A stretch of 64,000 nt of DNA, taken from the NCBI GenBank assembly GCA_020247055.1, contig JADCJL010000122.1, forward strand, positions 1-64,000, written 5' to 3'. Positions 57,342-64,000 of this stretch are shown here, one piece after another. Below the pieces are notes generated by a model. The model was not told the origin of the DNA, searched no databases, and was given only the letters and a program-made list of their open reading frames with translations. The position numbers and the translations under genes are program-made. The stretch is from Acidobacteriaceae bacterium. Lineage in GTDB: Bacteria; Acidobacteriota; Terriglobia; Bryobacterales; Bryobacteraceae. The stretch's first letter is position 1; the number at the start of each line of letters is the position of its first letter.

Positions 57342-59141
57342 TTAGCGGACTAACTTAATATTGTCCAACTCGAGCCAGGTGCGGACGCCGGCGGGGCGGC
57401 TGATAACAAACGTGAGAGCGGTGGCATCGGCGCAGGGGCAGCCTAAGTCGGTGAGGGGGATCCGGAATTTCTTCCAGCCGGGGCCGGGAGTAAATGGAGT
57501 TGTAACTGGCTCGGCTTTGGCGCGACGGGCGAGGGATAGGTTGTAGGCGAGGCTGTCGCCGCGGGCTTCGAACTCGAGGGCCTTCCAGCCGGCGAGGTCC
57601 ATGGGCTCGATAGCGCCGGGGCGGAGGGGCAGGGTGAGATGGACGCGGGGTTTGGAGGACTCGGACATTTGGGCCTGGATGGCGAGGGCAAAGTTACCGG
57701 GGGCGCGGGGGGTGCGCTGGAAGAGGGCGCGGGAGAGGTCGGCGCCGCCTTCGTAGGTGTTGATCCAGCGGGTGTCGAGGCGGCTGCGGCCGTCGACGCG
57801 TTCGAAGTCGTCGAGGAGGGCGGGCGCGGGGATAGGGGGGAGGGGCGTGGGGCCGGGGGCGGCGAGGGCGGCGGCGAGTTGGGGGAGGTTTTGTTCGACG
57901 CCGTTGAGCCAGACGCGGTGGACCTTTTGGATGTCCTGAATGTTTGCGTGGGGGGCGCCGTCGATCAAGACGAGATCGGCGGCTTTGCCGGCTTCGATGG
58001 AGCCGCGGTCTTTGTCGACGCGAAGGACGCGGGCGGCGTTGAGGGTGGCGGCTTTGATGGCTTCGAGGGGAGGAACGCCAGCGTCGGCGAGGAGGGTGAT
58101 TTCGCGGAGGGTGGCCCAGCCGTGGTGGGTGTTGGCGATGCCGGCGTCGGTACCGGTGACGAGGGGGATGCCGGCGTCGAAGAGGGCTTTGGTGTTTCGC
58201 TTGAGGATCTCGTATTTGCGGACGCGGAGGGCCGAGGGCGGGGCGAAGGCCGGGCGGGTGCGGAAGATCTGGAGGGAGACGGTATCGAGGACTTTGGCGA
58301 GGACGTTGTCGAGGGCGGGGGTGCGGGGTTCGTAGACGGCGGCGGTGGGGCCGTAGGCGGTACGGCCGGCCTTCATCAGGGCGAGGAGTTCGTCGTCGAA
58401 GGGTTTGTCCTGCATGCCGTGCATGATGGCGTCGACGCCGGCGGCGGCGGCGATTTTGCCTTTGTCGACGGTGACGGTGTGGGTGAGGACGGCAAGGTTA
58501 GCTTTGTGAGCCTCTTCGACGATGGCGCGGAGGGTGCCTTCTTCCATGCTGGTGAGGTCGGCGGAGGTGCCGTAGCGCCAGCCGTCGGAGAAGACCTTGA
58601 TGACATCGGGGCGGTAGGGGAGGAGGCGGCGGACGGCAGCGCGGCCTTCGCGGGGGGTGAGGACTTCCTGGGTGAAGATTTCGCCGCGGCCAATTTCGAG
58701 GCCATGGCCGCCGGGGGTGGTGATGCGGCTGGCGAGATGGAGGCGGGGGGAGGGCCAGGCGCCGGAGGCGGTGAGGCGGCGGACGGTGGCGAAGGTTTCG
58801 CCGTAGGTGCCGAAGTCGGCGACGGTGGTGACGCCGCTGAGGAGGTAGGCTTTGAGATTTTTGCCCCAATCCTGGCCGGAGCCGCTGACGGTGGCGGACT
58901 GGACGTGGGTGTGGAGGTCGAAGAGGCCGGGCAGGAGGGTTTTGCCGCGGGCGTCGAGGCGGGTGGAGTTGGGGGCGGGAAGATTGGGGCCGACGGCGAC
59001 GATGCGGCCGTTCGAGACGAGGACGTCGGCTTGGCGCGGGGGGGCGCCGGTGCCGTCGATGAGGGTGGCGTTCTGAATCAGGAGGCTCTGCGCCGGAGCG
59101 AGTCCGGCGCAGAGAAGAAAGAGGCCTAGGCTACGCTTCAC
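57342..59141 (-). CDS. Secreted amidohydrolase fused to a CIA30-like carbohydrate-binding-type domain
   Basis: 599 aa. The signal is MKRSLGLFLLCAGLAPAQ. Residues about 20-425 are an imidazolonepropionase-like amidohydrolase: HTH metal pair (LLPGLFDLHTHVQSATVSG, H77/H79), VLTHTVTVDK, DAIMHGMQDKPFDD and VTGTDAGIANTHHGW (Asp). Residues about 440-599 (LLDDFERVDGRSRLDTRWIN, GWKALEFEARGDSLAYNLSL, WLELDNIKLVR) match the CIA30 jelly-roll domain. This fusion recurs in Acidobacteria, as I recall, but is not standard. Start GTG 59141 overlaps the upstream fumarylacetoacetase-family stop by 11 nt. Confidence 0.82.
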   Translation of the reverse strand: MKRSLGLFLLCAGLAPAQSLLIQNATLIDGTGAPPRQADVLVSNGRIVAVGPNLPAPNSTRLDARGKTLLPGLFDLHTHVQSATVSGSGQDWGKNLKAYLLSGVTTVADFGTYGETFATVRRLTASGAWPSPRLHLASRITTPGGHGLEIGRGEIFTQEVLTPREGRAAVRRLLPYRPDVIKVFSDGWRYGTSADLTSMEEGTLRAIVEEAHKANLAVLTHTVTVDKGKIAAAAGVDAIMHGMQDKPFDDELLALMKAGRTAYGPTAAVYEPRTPALDNVLAKVLDTVSLQIFRTRPAFAPPSALRVRKYEILKRNTKALFDAGIPLVTGTDAGIANTHHGWATLREITLLADAGVPPLEAIKAATLNAARVLRVDKDRGSIEAGKAADLVLIDGAPHANIQDIQKVHRVWLNGVEQNLPQLAAALAAPGPTPLPPIPAPALLDDFERVDGRSRLDTRWINTYEGGADLSRALFQRTPRAPGNFALAIQAQMSESSKPRVHLTLPLRPGAIEPMDLAGWKALEFEARGDSLAYNLSLARRAKAEPVTTPFTPGPGWKKFRIPLTDLGCPCADATALTFVISRPAGVRTWLELDNIKLVR

Positions 59142-59979
59142 TCACTACAGGATTGCGCAACTGGCCGAGGCCTTGCACTTCGATGATGCAATCGTCGCCG
59201 GCTTTGAGCAGGCGCTGGGGTTTGCGGGCGAAGCCGACGCCGGCGGGGGTGCCGGTGGTGATGATGTCGCCGGGCTTGAGGGTCATGACCTGGGAGATGT
59301 AGCTGAGGAGCTTGGGCAGCTTGAAGATGAGCTCGGAGGTGTTGGAATCCTGGAGCACTTCGCCGCTGATGGTGGCCTTGATGGGGAGGGCGTGGGGGTC
59401 GGCGATTTCGTCTTTGGTGACGATGTAGGGTCCGATGGGGCAGAAGGTGTCGATGCTCTTGCCCATGAGCCACTGGGAGGTGGCGAGTTGCAGGTCGCGG
59501 GCGGAGACGTCGTGGAGGTTCATGTACCCGAAGACGTGGCTTTCCCAGTCGGCTTCGGCGATGTTTTTGCCGGGCTTGCCGATGACGACGGCGAATTCGG
59601 CTTCGTAGTCGGGGGTGAGGGCGACTTTGGGGAGGACGATGTCATCGCCGGGTCCGATGATGCAGTTGTTGAACTTCGAGAAGATGGTGGGGACGGTGGG
59701 GATGGCCATGTTGGATTCGATGGCGTGATCCCGGTAGTTGAGTCCGACGCAGAGGATCTTTTCCGGGCGCGTGAGGGGCGCGAGGATGCGGACATCGGTT
59801 TCGGCGACCTGGCCCGTGGCGGAGGCGGCGTAGGCGGCGGCCTTGGCGGGACCTTCGGGGTCGGCGATGAGGGCATGGAGATCGGCGTAGCCGGCGCCGG
59901 CGAGGGGGGTGATGGTGGTGCCATCGGAGACGCCCGGCTCAGGCTGGCCGCCGGGACGCGCAAACATCAAAAGTTTCAT
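59131..59979 (-). CDS. Fumarylacetoacetate hydrolase-family enzyme
   Basis: 282 aa. The typical FAH C-terminal domain shows KILCVGLNYRDHAIESNM, then LPKVALTPDYEAEFAVVIGK with metal acids (Glu in DYEAE), VFGYMNLHDVSARDLQ, and the closing GDIITTGTPAGVGFARKPQR. Members hydrolyse or decarboxylate 2-keto acids (ureidoglycolate-type lyases, 2-hydroxyhepta-2,4-diene-1,7-dioate isomerase). ATG 59979 starts the family alignment. First gene of the operon with the amidohydrolase and TonB receptor. Confidence 0.87.
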   Translation of the reverse strand: MKLLMFARPGGQPEPGVSDGTTITPLAGAGYADLHALIADPEGPAKAAAYAASATGQVAETDVRILAPLTRPEKILCVGLNYRDHAIESNMAIPTVPTIFSKFNNCIIGPGDDIVLPKVALTPDYEAEFAVVIGKPGKNIAEADWESHVFGYMNLHDVSARDLQLATSQWLMGKSIDTFCPIGPYIVTKDEIADPHALPIKATISGEVLQDSNTSELIFKLPKLLSYISQVMTLKPGDIITTGTPAGVGFARKPQRLLKAGDDCIIEVQGLGQLRNPVVSEA

Positions 59980-60071
59980 AGGTTCCCAAATTGTATCAAT
60001 GCGGGGTGAGAGCGGCGGGGTAAAATGGAGACTGAGGGAGAGGGGGTACTTATCTGCCGGAGTATTTAGCG

Positions 60072-61166
60072 ATGGTGCTGATCCTGCTCTGCCACTGGGA
60101 AGTGTGGCGCTGGACGCGGGATCGGATGCCGAAACTGGTTTGGCTGCTGGGGCCGAGCGCGTTGTTTGGGGCGGGGGGGATGTTTTTTGAGTTGCCCTGG
60201 GCTTGGCGGTACGTGCCGCCGGGGGAGTGGTTTTTCTGGGCGCGGGGCGCGGCGATTGCGTGGGGGATCTGTAGCTGCGGGACAACGTTGATCTGGGCGC
60301 TGGGCCGGCGGATTACGCCGCGGTTTGATCCGGGGCGGCGGCAGTTAGTCGTGGCGGCGCAGGCGGTGGCGGCGGCGGCGCCGGCGGCGGTGACGGGCTT
60401 CGGGATTCTGGTGGGGCGGCGGGATCTGCAGGCGGTAGAGGTGGAGATGCGGGTGCCGGGGCTGCCGAAGGATCTGGACGGCGTCCGGATTGCGCAGTTG
60501 AGCGACATCCACTACGGACCGTTTTTGAGCCGGCAGGAGTTGGTGCAGGCGGTGGGGATGGCGAACGACTTCCGGCCGCATCTGACGGTGGTGACGGGGG
60601 ATCTGATCACGCGCAACGGCGACCCGATTGAGGAGTGTCTGCGGGAGATTTCGGCGCTGCGGGCGTCGAGTGGGGTGTGGGGCTGCCTGGGGAACCATGA
60701 GATTTACGCCGGTTGCGAGGCGTACGTGCAGCGGGAGGGCCGGCGGCGGGATCTGCATTTTCTGCGGGGGCAGAAGCAGGAGCTGCGATTTGGAGACGCG
60801 CGGCTGAACCTGGCCGGGGTGGACTATCAAAAGATGCACGGGGAGTATCTGCGCGGGGCCGAGGCGCTGCAGGAGGCCGGGGCGTGGAACGTGCTGCTGT
60901 CGCACAACCCGGACGCGTTCCGGACGGCGGCGGAGCAGGGTTGGGATCTGATGCTGGCGGGGCATACGCACGGGGGGCAGGTGACGGTGGAGTATCTGCA
61001 TCAGCATGTGAACTTCGCGCGGTTTTTCACGCCGTATGTGTACGGGCGGTATGAGGAGGGGGGATCGCGGTTGTACGTGACGCGCGGGATTGGGACGGTA
61101 GGCATCCCGGCGCGGATTGGAGCCCCGCCGGAAGTAGCGTTAATAAAACTGTGCGCGACCTCATAA
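60072..61166 (+). CDS. Membrane-anchored metallophosphoesterase (YaeI/YkuE-like)
   Basis: 364 aa. The N-terminal third has about three hydrophobic helices (KLVWLLGPSALFGAGGMFF, WARGAAIAWGICSCGTTLIW, AAQAVAAAAPAAVTGFGIL). Residues about 140-364 are a calcineurin-like phosphoesterase: RIAQLSDIHYGPF (D-x-H), LTVVTGDLITRNGD (GD), GCLGNHEIYAG (GNHE), VLLSHNPDAF and LMLAGHTHGGQVTV (GHTH). The family hydrolyses phosphodiesters such as UDP-sugar lipids or cyclic nucleotides. It overlaps the next metallophosphoesterase gene by 16 nt. Confidence 0.85.
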   Translation: MVLILLCHWEVWRWTRDRMPKLVWLLGPSALFGAGGMFFELPWAWRYVPPGEWFFWARGAAIAWGICSCGTTLIWALGRRITPRFDPGRRQLVVAAQAVAAAAPAAVTGFGILVGRRDLQAVEVEMRVPGLPKDLDGVRIAQLSDIHYGPFLSRQELVQAVGMANDFRPHLTVVTGDLITRNGDPIEECLREISALRASSGVWGCLGNHEIYAGCEAYVQREGRRRDLHFLRGQKQELRFGDARLNLAGVDYQKMHGEYLRGAEALQEAGAWNVLLSHNPDAFRTAAEQGWDLMLAGHTHGGQVTVEYLHQHVNFARFFTPYVYGRYEEGGSRLYVTRGIGTVGIPARIGAPPEVALIKLCATS

Positions 61167-61894
61167 TCAGCGATATTCACGCCAATCTGGAGGGTCTCGA
61201 GGCCGTGGTGGCGGCGGCGCGGGGCGGGTACGACCGGGTGGTGTGCTGCGGCGACCTGGTGGGCTACGGGGCGGATCCGAACGCGGTGGTGGATTGGGTG
61301 CGGGCGCACGCGGCGGTGGTGATTCGGGGCAACCACGACAAGGTGGCGGCGGGGCTCGATTCGATGGAGGATTTCAACCCGCTGGCGCGGCAGGCGGCGG
61401 TGTGGACGGCTGACACGTTGACGGCGGAGAACCGGGCGTGGGTGAGGGGGCTCGAGCGGGGGCCGGTGGTGGTGGACGGGGCGTATGCGGTGGTGCACGG
61501 GTCGCCGCGGGACGAGGACGAGTATGTCACGGAGGGTGGGGAGGTACGGGCGGCGATGGAGGCGGCGACGGAGCAGTTGACGTTTTTTGGTCACACCCAC
61601 GTGCAGGGGGGCTTTCAGTTGAAGCAGCGGCAGGTGATCACGATCGGGCCGCCGTTTCTCGATGAAACCGAGTACACGTTCGCACTGTCGCCGGACTACC
61701 GGTACCTGGTGAATCCGGGGTCGGCGGGGCAGCCGCGGGACGGGGATTGGCGGGTGGGAGCGGCGATTTACGATACCGGGGCAAAGACGGTGCGGCTGCT
61801 GCGGGTTTCCTACGACCTCGAGACGGCGCAGCGGAAGATCCGGGAGGCGGGGCTGCCGCCGCTGCTGGCCGACCGGCTGGCGCGAGGCTATTGA
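61151..61894 (+). CDS. Metallophosphoesterase (YfcE/MJ0936-like)
   Basis: 247 aa, soluble. The start is GTG 61151, overlapping the previous gene. Metal-binding blocks: LIISDIHANLEGLEAV, VVCCGDLVGYGADPNAVVDW, VVIRGNHDKVAAG, and in the C-terminal half the GHTHVQG motif (FFGHTHVQGGFQL) and LVNPGSAGQPRDGD. This is the pattern of small calcineurin-like phosphodiesterases/phosphatases; the substrate is not determined. It ends 16 nt before the convergent uvrC stop. Confidence 0.87.
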   Translation: MRDLIISDIHANLEGLEAVVAAARGGYDRVVCCGDLVGYGADPNAVVDWVRAHAAVVIRGNHDKVAAGLDSMEDFNPLARQAAVWTADTLTAENRAWVRGLERGPVVVDGAYAVVHGSPRDEDEYVTEGGEVRAAMEAATEQLTFFGHTHVQGGFQLKQRQVITIGPPFLDETEYTFALSPDYRYLVNPGSAGQPRDGDWRVGAAIYDTGAKTVRLLRVSYDLETAQRKIREAGLPPLLADRLARGY

Positions 61895-61910
61895 CGAAAC
61901 GAAGCCAACG

Positions 61911-63725
61911 TCAGGGAGCGGCGGGGGCGGGCTGGGGATGAAAGTGGGTGAAGATTTTGCGGGCGGCGGCGGGGCCGACTTCGCGGGCGAGGGTGTCTTC
62001 GGTGGCGAGTTTGACGGCTTCGAGGCTGCCGATGGTTTGCAGGAGCTTTTCGACGGTGCGTTCGCCGACGCCGGGAACGTTGAGGAGTTCTGACCGCATG
62101 CGGGTGATGTTGCGGCGGGTGCGATGGAAGGTGACGGCGAAGCGGTGGGCTTCGTCGCGGATGGTCTGGATGACGTGGAGGACGGGGTTGTGGCGGTCGA
62201 GGCGGACCGGTTCGTCCTCCTGGCCGTAGATGTAGATGATCTCTTCGCGTTTGGCGATGGAGGCGATGGTCTGGTCGGTGACGCCGATAGCTTCGAGGGC
62301 TTCGGCAGCGGCGTGGAGCTGGCCGAGGCCGCCGTCGATGAGGACGACGCTGGGGAACTTGGCGCCTTCTTCTTTGAGGCGGGAGTAGCGGCGGGTGACG
62401 ACTTCGCGCATGGAGGCGAAGTCGTCGTTGCCGACGACAGTTTTGATGATGAATTTGCGGTAGTCGGCCTTCTTCATTTTGCCGTCTTCCCAGACGACCA
62501 TGGAGGCGACTTTATCGGTGCCCTGGATGTGGGAGATGTCGAAGCATTCGATGCGGCTGGGGGGAGCGGGGAGGTTGAGGGAGTCTTCGAGGGCGGCGGC
62601 GATGGACTGGGCGGTGGGTTTGAGGATGCGGAAGCGGGCTTCAAAGCAGTGTTTGGCGTTGGTTTCGGCGAGGTCGAGGAGGGCTTTTTTGTCTCCGCGC
62701 TGGGGGGTGCGGATTTCGACGCGGCGGCCGCGTTTTTCGGTGAGGAGTTCGGCGAGGGCTTCGCGGTCTTCGAAGTCGTCGGGGACGTGGACGATGAGCG
62801 GGACGTAGCGCTGGTCGAGGTAGACCTGTTTGAGGAGGGCGGCGAGGAATTCGGGGGCGTCGAAGTCGAAGCGGTCTTCCCAGTAGAACTCGCGGCGGTC
62901 GACGATGCGGCCGTTGCGGACGTGGAAGAGGTTGACGGCGAGGAGCGGGGGTTCGGCGTAGTAGGCGAAGATGTCGATGTCGTCGCCGTGGGCGGTGGCC
63001 ATTTTCTGGGTCTGGGCCATCTCTTCGATGGTGACGAGGTTGTCGCGGAGGCGGGCGGCGCGTTCGAAGTTGAGCTCTTCGGCGGCTTCGGCGATCTGAT
63101 GGCGGATGTGGGATTCGAGGTCTTTGAGGCGGCCTTCGAGGAAGAGGCGGGTTTGGCGGACGGCTTCGGCGTATTCGGGGGCGGCGACGAGGCCTTCGAC
63201 GCAGGGGCCGAGGCAGCGGCGGATGTGGTACTGCAGGCAGGGGTGGGAGTGTTTGCGGTTGAAGTCGATTTTGCAGGAGGGGATTTTGAACTGGCGGTGG
63301 ATGAAATCGGTGAGGCGGTAGGCGAGGTTGCCGGGGAAGTAGGGGCCGAAGTAGGAGGCGCCGTCTTTGCGGAGGCGGCGGGTGACGAAGACGCGGGGGA
63401 CGCGGTCGTTGGTGAGCTTGATGTAGGGGTAGGTTTTGTCGTCCTTGAGGAGGACGTTGAAGCGGGGTTTGTGCTGCTTGATGAAGTTGTTTTCGAGGGC
63501 GAGGGCCTCTTTTTCGTTTTCGACGACGATGTAGTCGAGGTCGGCGGCTTCGGAGATGAGGGTACCGGTTTTGGCTTCCGAGAGGCGGTCGTCGGAGAAG
63601 TAGTTGCGGACGCGGGCGCGGAGGTTCTTCGCTTTGCCGACGTAGAGGATCTCGCCGAAGGCGTTCTTGTAGAGATAAACGCCCGGCAGGAGGGGCAACT
63701 GCGACACTTTCTCGCGGAGATTCAT
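61911..63725 (-). CDS. uvrC: Excinuclease ABC subunit C
   Basis: 604 aa. The GIY-YIG nuclease domain is at the N-terminus (LPGVYLYKNAFGEILYVGKA; 3' incision). The UVR motif is in ELNFERAARLRDNLVTIEEM, the RNase H-like 5' incision domain contains IECFDISHIQGTDKVASMVV, and a C-terminal helix-hairpin-helix pair (LLNVPGVGERTVEKLLQTIG) completes it. It acts with UvrA/B in nucleotide excision repair. ATG 63725 is preferred to an upstream in-frame start because homology begins at NLREKVSQLPLLPG. Its stop is 16 nt from the convergent phosphoesterase. Confidence 0.95.
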   Translation of the reverse strand: MNLREKVSQLPLLPGVYLYKNAFGEILYVGKAKNLRARVRNYFSDDRLSEAKTGTLISEAADLDYIVVENEKEALALENNFIKQHKPRFNVLLKDDKTYPYIKLTNDRVPRVFVTRRLRKDGASYFGPYFPGNLAYRLTDFIHRQFKIPSCKIDFNRKHSHPCLQYHIRRCLGPCVEGLVAAPEYAEAVRQTRLFLEGRLKDLESHIRHQIAEAAEELNFERAARLRDNLVTIEEMAQTQKMATAHGDDIDIFAYYAEPPLLAVNLFHVRNGRIVDRREFYWEDRFDFDAPEFLAALLKQVYLDQRYVPLIVHVPDDFEDREALAELLTEKRGRRVEIRTPQRGDKKALLDLAETNAKHCFEARFRILKPTAQSIAAALEDSLNLPAPPSRIECFDISHIQGTDKVASMVVWEDGKMKKADYRKFIIKTVVGNDDFASMREVVTRRYSRLKEEGAKFPSVVLIDGGLGQLHAAAEALEAIGVTDQTIASIAKREEIIYIYGQEDEPVRLDRHNPVLHVIQTIRDEAHRFAVTFHRTRRNITRMRSELLNVPGVGERTVEKLLQTIGSLEAVKLATEDTLAREVGPAAARKIFTHFHPQPAPAAP

Positions 63726-63739
63726 AGAACGCGGTGCGT

Positions 63740-63745
63740 TATTCT
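63740..63745 (+). promoter_or_regulatory. Candidate -10 element (TATTCT), leaderless arrangement
   Basis: TATTCT is 6 nt from the GTG at 63752, with TTAATT between. Confidence 0.38.
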
Positions 63746-63751
63746 TTAATT

Positions 63752-64000
63752 GTGGCACGCGGACTTTGGCTAACTTTGTTTGCCGCGGTATGGCTGGGGG
63801 CGCAGGCGCCGGTTCCGGCGCCGCAGGAGCAGGAGCCGCCGGAAGAAGACACGGCGCTGACCGGGGCCAAAGAGTACGCTTTTAACCCGCTGCAGGCGGA
63901 AAAAGAGCTGAAGATTGGGTCTTTTTACGCCAAGCGCGGTAGCTGGAAGGCGGCGATTATGCGGTTCCGCGAGGCGACGCGGTGGAATCCGGGGTTGGCG
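63752..64000 (+). CDS. Secreted TPR-type protein, N-terminal part only (BamD-like?)
   Basis: The gene runs off the right edge; 83 residues are visible. From GTG 63752 the signal is MARGLWLTLFAAVWLGAQ, then a proline/glutamate-rich linker (PAPQEQEPPEED). A TPR start follows (NPLQAEKELKIGSFYAKRGS, AAIMRFREATRWNPGLA) resembling the first repeat of YbgF/BamD-type outer-membrane assembly lipoproteins. BamD usually has a lipobox Cys, which is absent here, so a generic TPR protein is equally possible. Confidence 0.6.
   Translation, partial: MARGLWLTLFAAVWLGAQAPVPAPQEQEPPEEDTALTGAKEYAFNPLQAEKELKIGSFYAKRGSWKAAIMRFREATRWNPGLA

Noticed and set aside
62124-63749. A 541-codon plus-strand frame opposite uvrC
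   Set aside because: Composition is Gly/Val/Phe/Asp-rich without motifs; it exists only because of codon bias of uvrC.

Overview
The window looks like chromosome of a high-GC Acidobacteriota, most likely a Solibacter/Bryobacter-type member of Bryobacterales. This is inferred from gene content, not from a marker gene. The content includes two Oar-type TonB-dependent receptors with N-terminal carboxypeptidase-regulatory domains, a DUF1553/DUF1501 pair, many Tat-exported or secreted hydrolases (sulfatase, PhoD-like phosphatase, sialidase-like, DUF6351, M81, amidohydrolases), and housekeeping genes (dgt, folC, plsC, uvrC, thiO-like). I see no rRNA, convincing tRNA, CRISPR array, insertion sequence or prophage. 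Coding density is very high, and many neighbours overlap by 4-8 nt (ATGA-type junctions). Only 54593-54952 exceeds 300 nt without an intact gene.

Region by region. 1-6.5 kb holds the end of a prolyl-oligopeptidase-type gene, a Tat-signalled SelA-like PLP enzyme, dgt with a membrane TPR protein, a PepSY transmembrane protein and a mannonate-dehydratase-like enolase-superfamily enzyme. 17.6-6.5 kb (minus strand) is the most striking block. It has twelve tightly packed genes: OmpR-type regulator, single-domain REC protein, porin-like barrel, type-1-copper cupredoxin, sensor kinase, two YnjC-type permeases separated by a 24-codon coupling ORF, YnjB-type binding protein, YnjD-type ATPase, arylsulfatase-type sulfatase, SoxC-type molybdenum sulfite dehydrogenase and a monohaem cytochrome c. 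No gap exceeds 9 nt. I read it as one regulated uptake and sulfur-oxidation unit. 17.7-27.4 kb holds sugar and secreted enzymes, then folC, plsC, an amidohydrolase and an Hsp15-like S4 protein, and a divergent DUF6351 / SMP-30 pair.

27.4-31.7 kb is a small defence-like area. It contains a two-gene HEPN module and, after a PhoD-like gene, a two-gene operon whose second member is an SBD-HNH phosphorothioate-DNA restriction endonuclease. 31.7-48.4 kb is a mosaic of short operons: YdcF and DUF5990; M81 peptidase; methyltransferase; GAF plus Ycf48-like; class IV aminotransferase and glycine-oxidase-like; HipA-like kinase; MltD-type transglycosylase; beta-lactamase-fold esterase; dehydrogenase plus membrane-fusion adaptor; patatin; 2H phosphoesterase. 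48.5-59.9 kb is an outer-membrane uptake and degradation area. 60-64 kb has two metallophosphoesterases, uvrC and the start of a TPR protein.

A window-wide feature is that at least a dozen genes carry a TAnnnT -10-like hexamer 6-8 nt upstream of the start codon. This places the predicted transcription start on the start codon and suggests frequent leaderless mRNAs.
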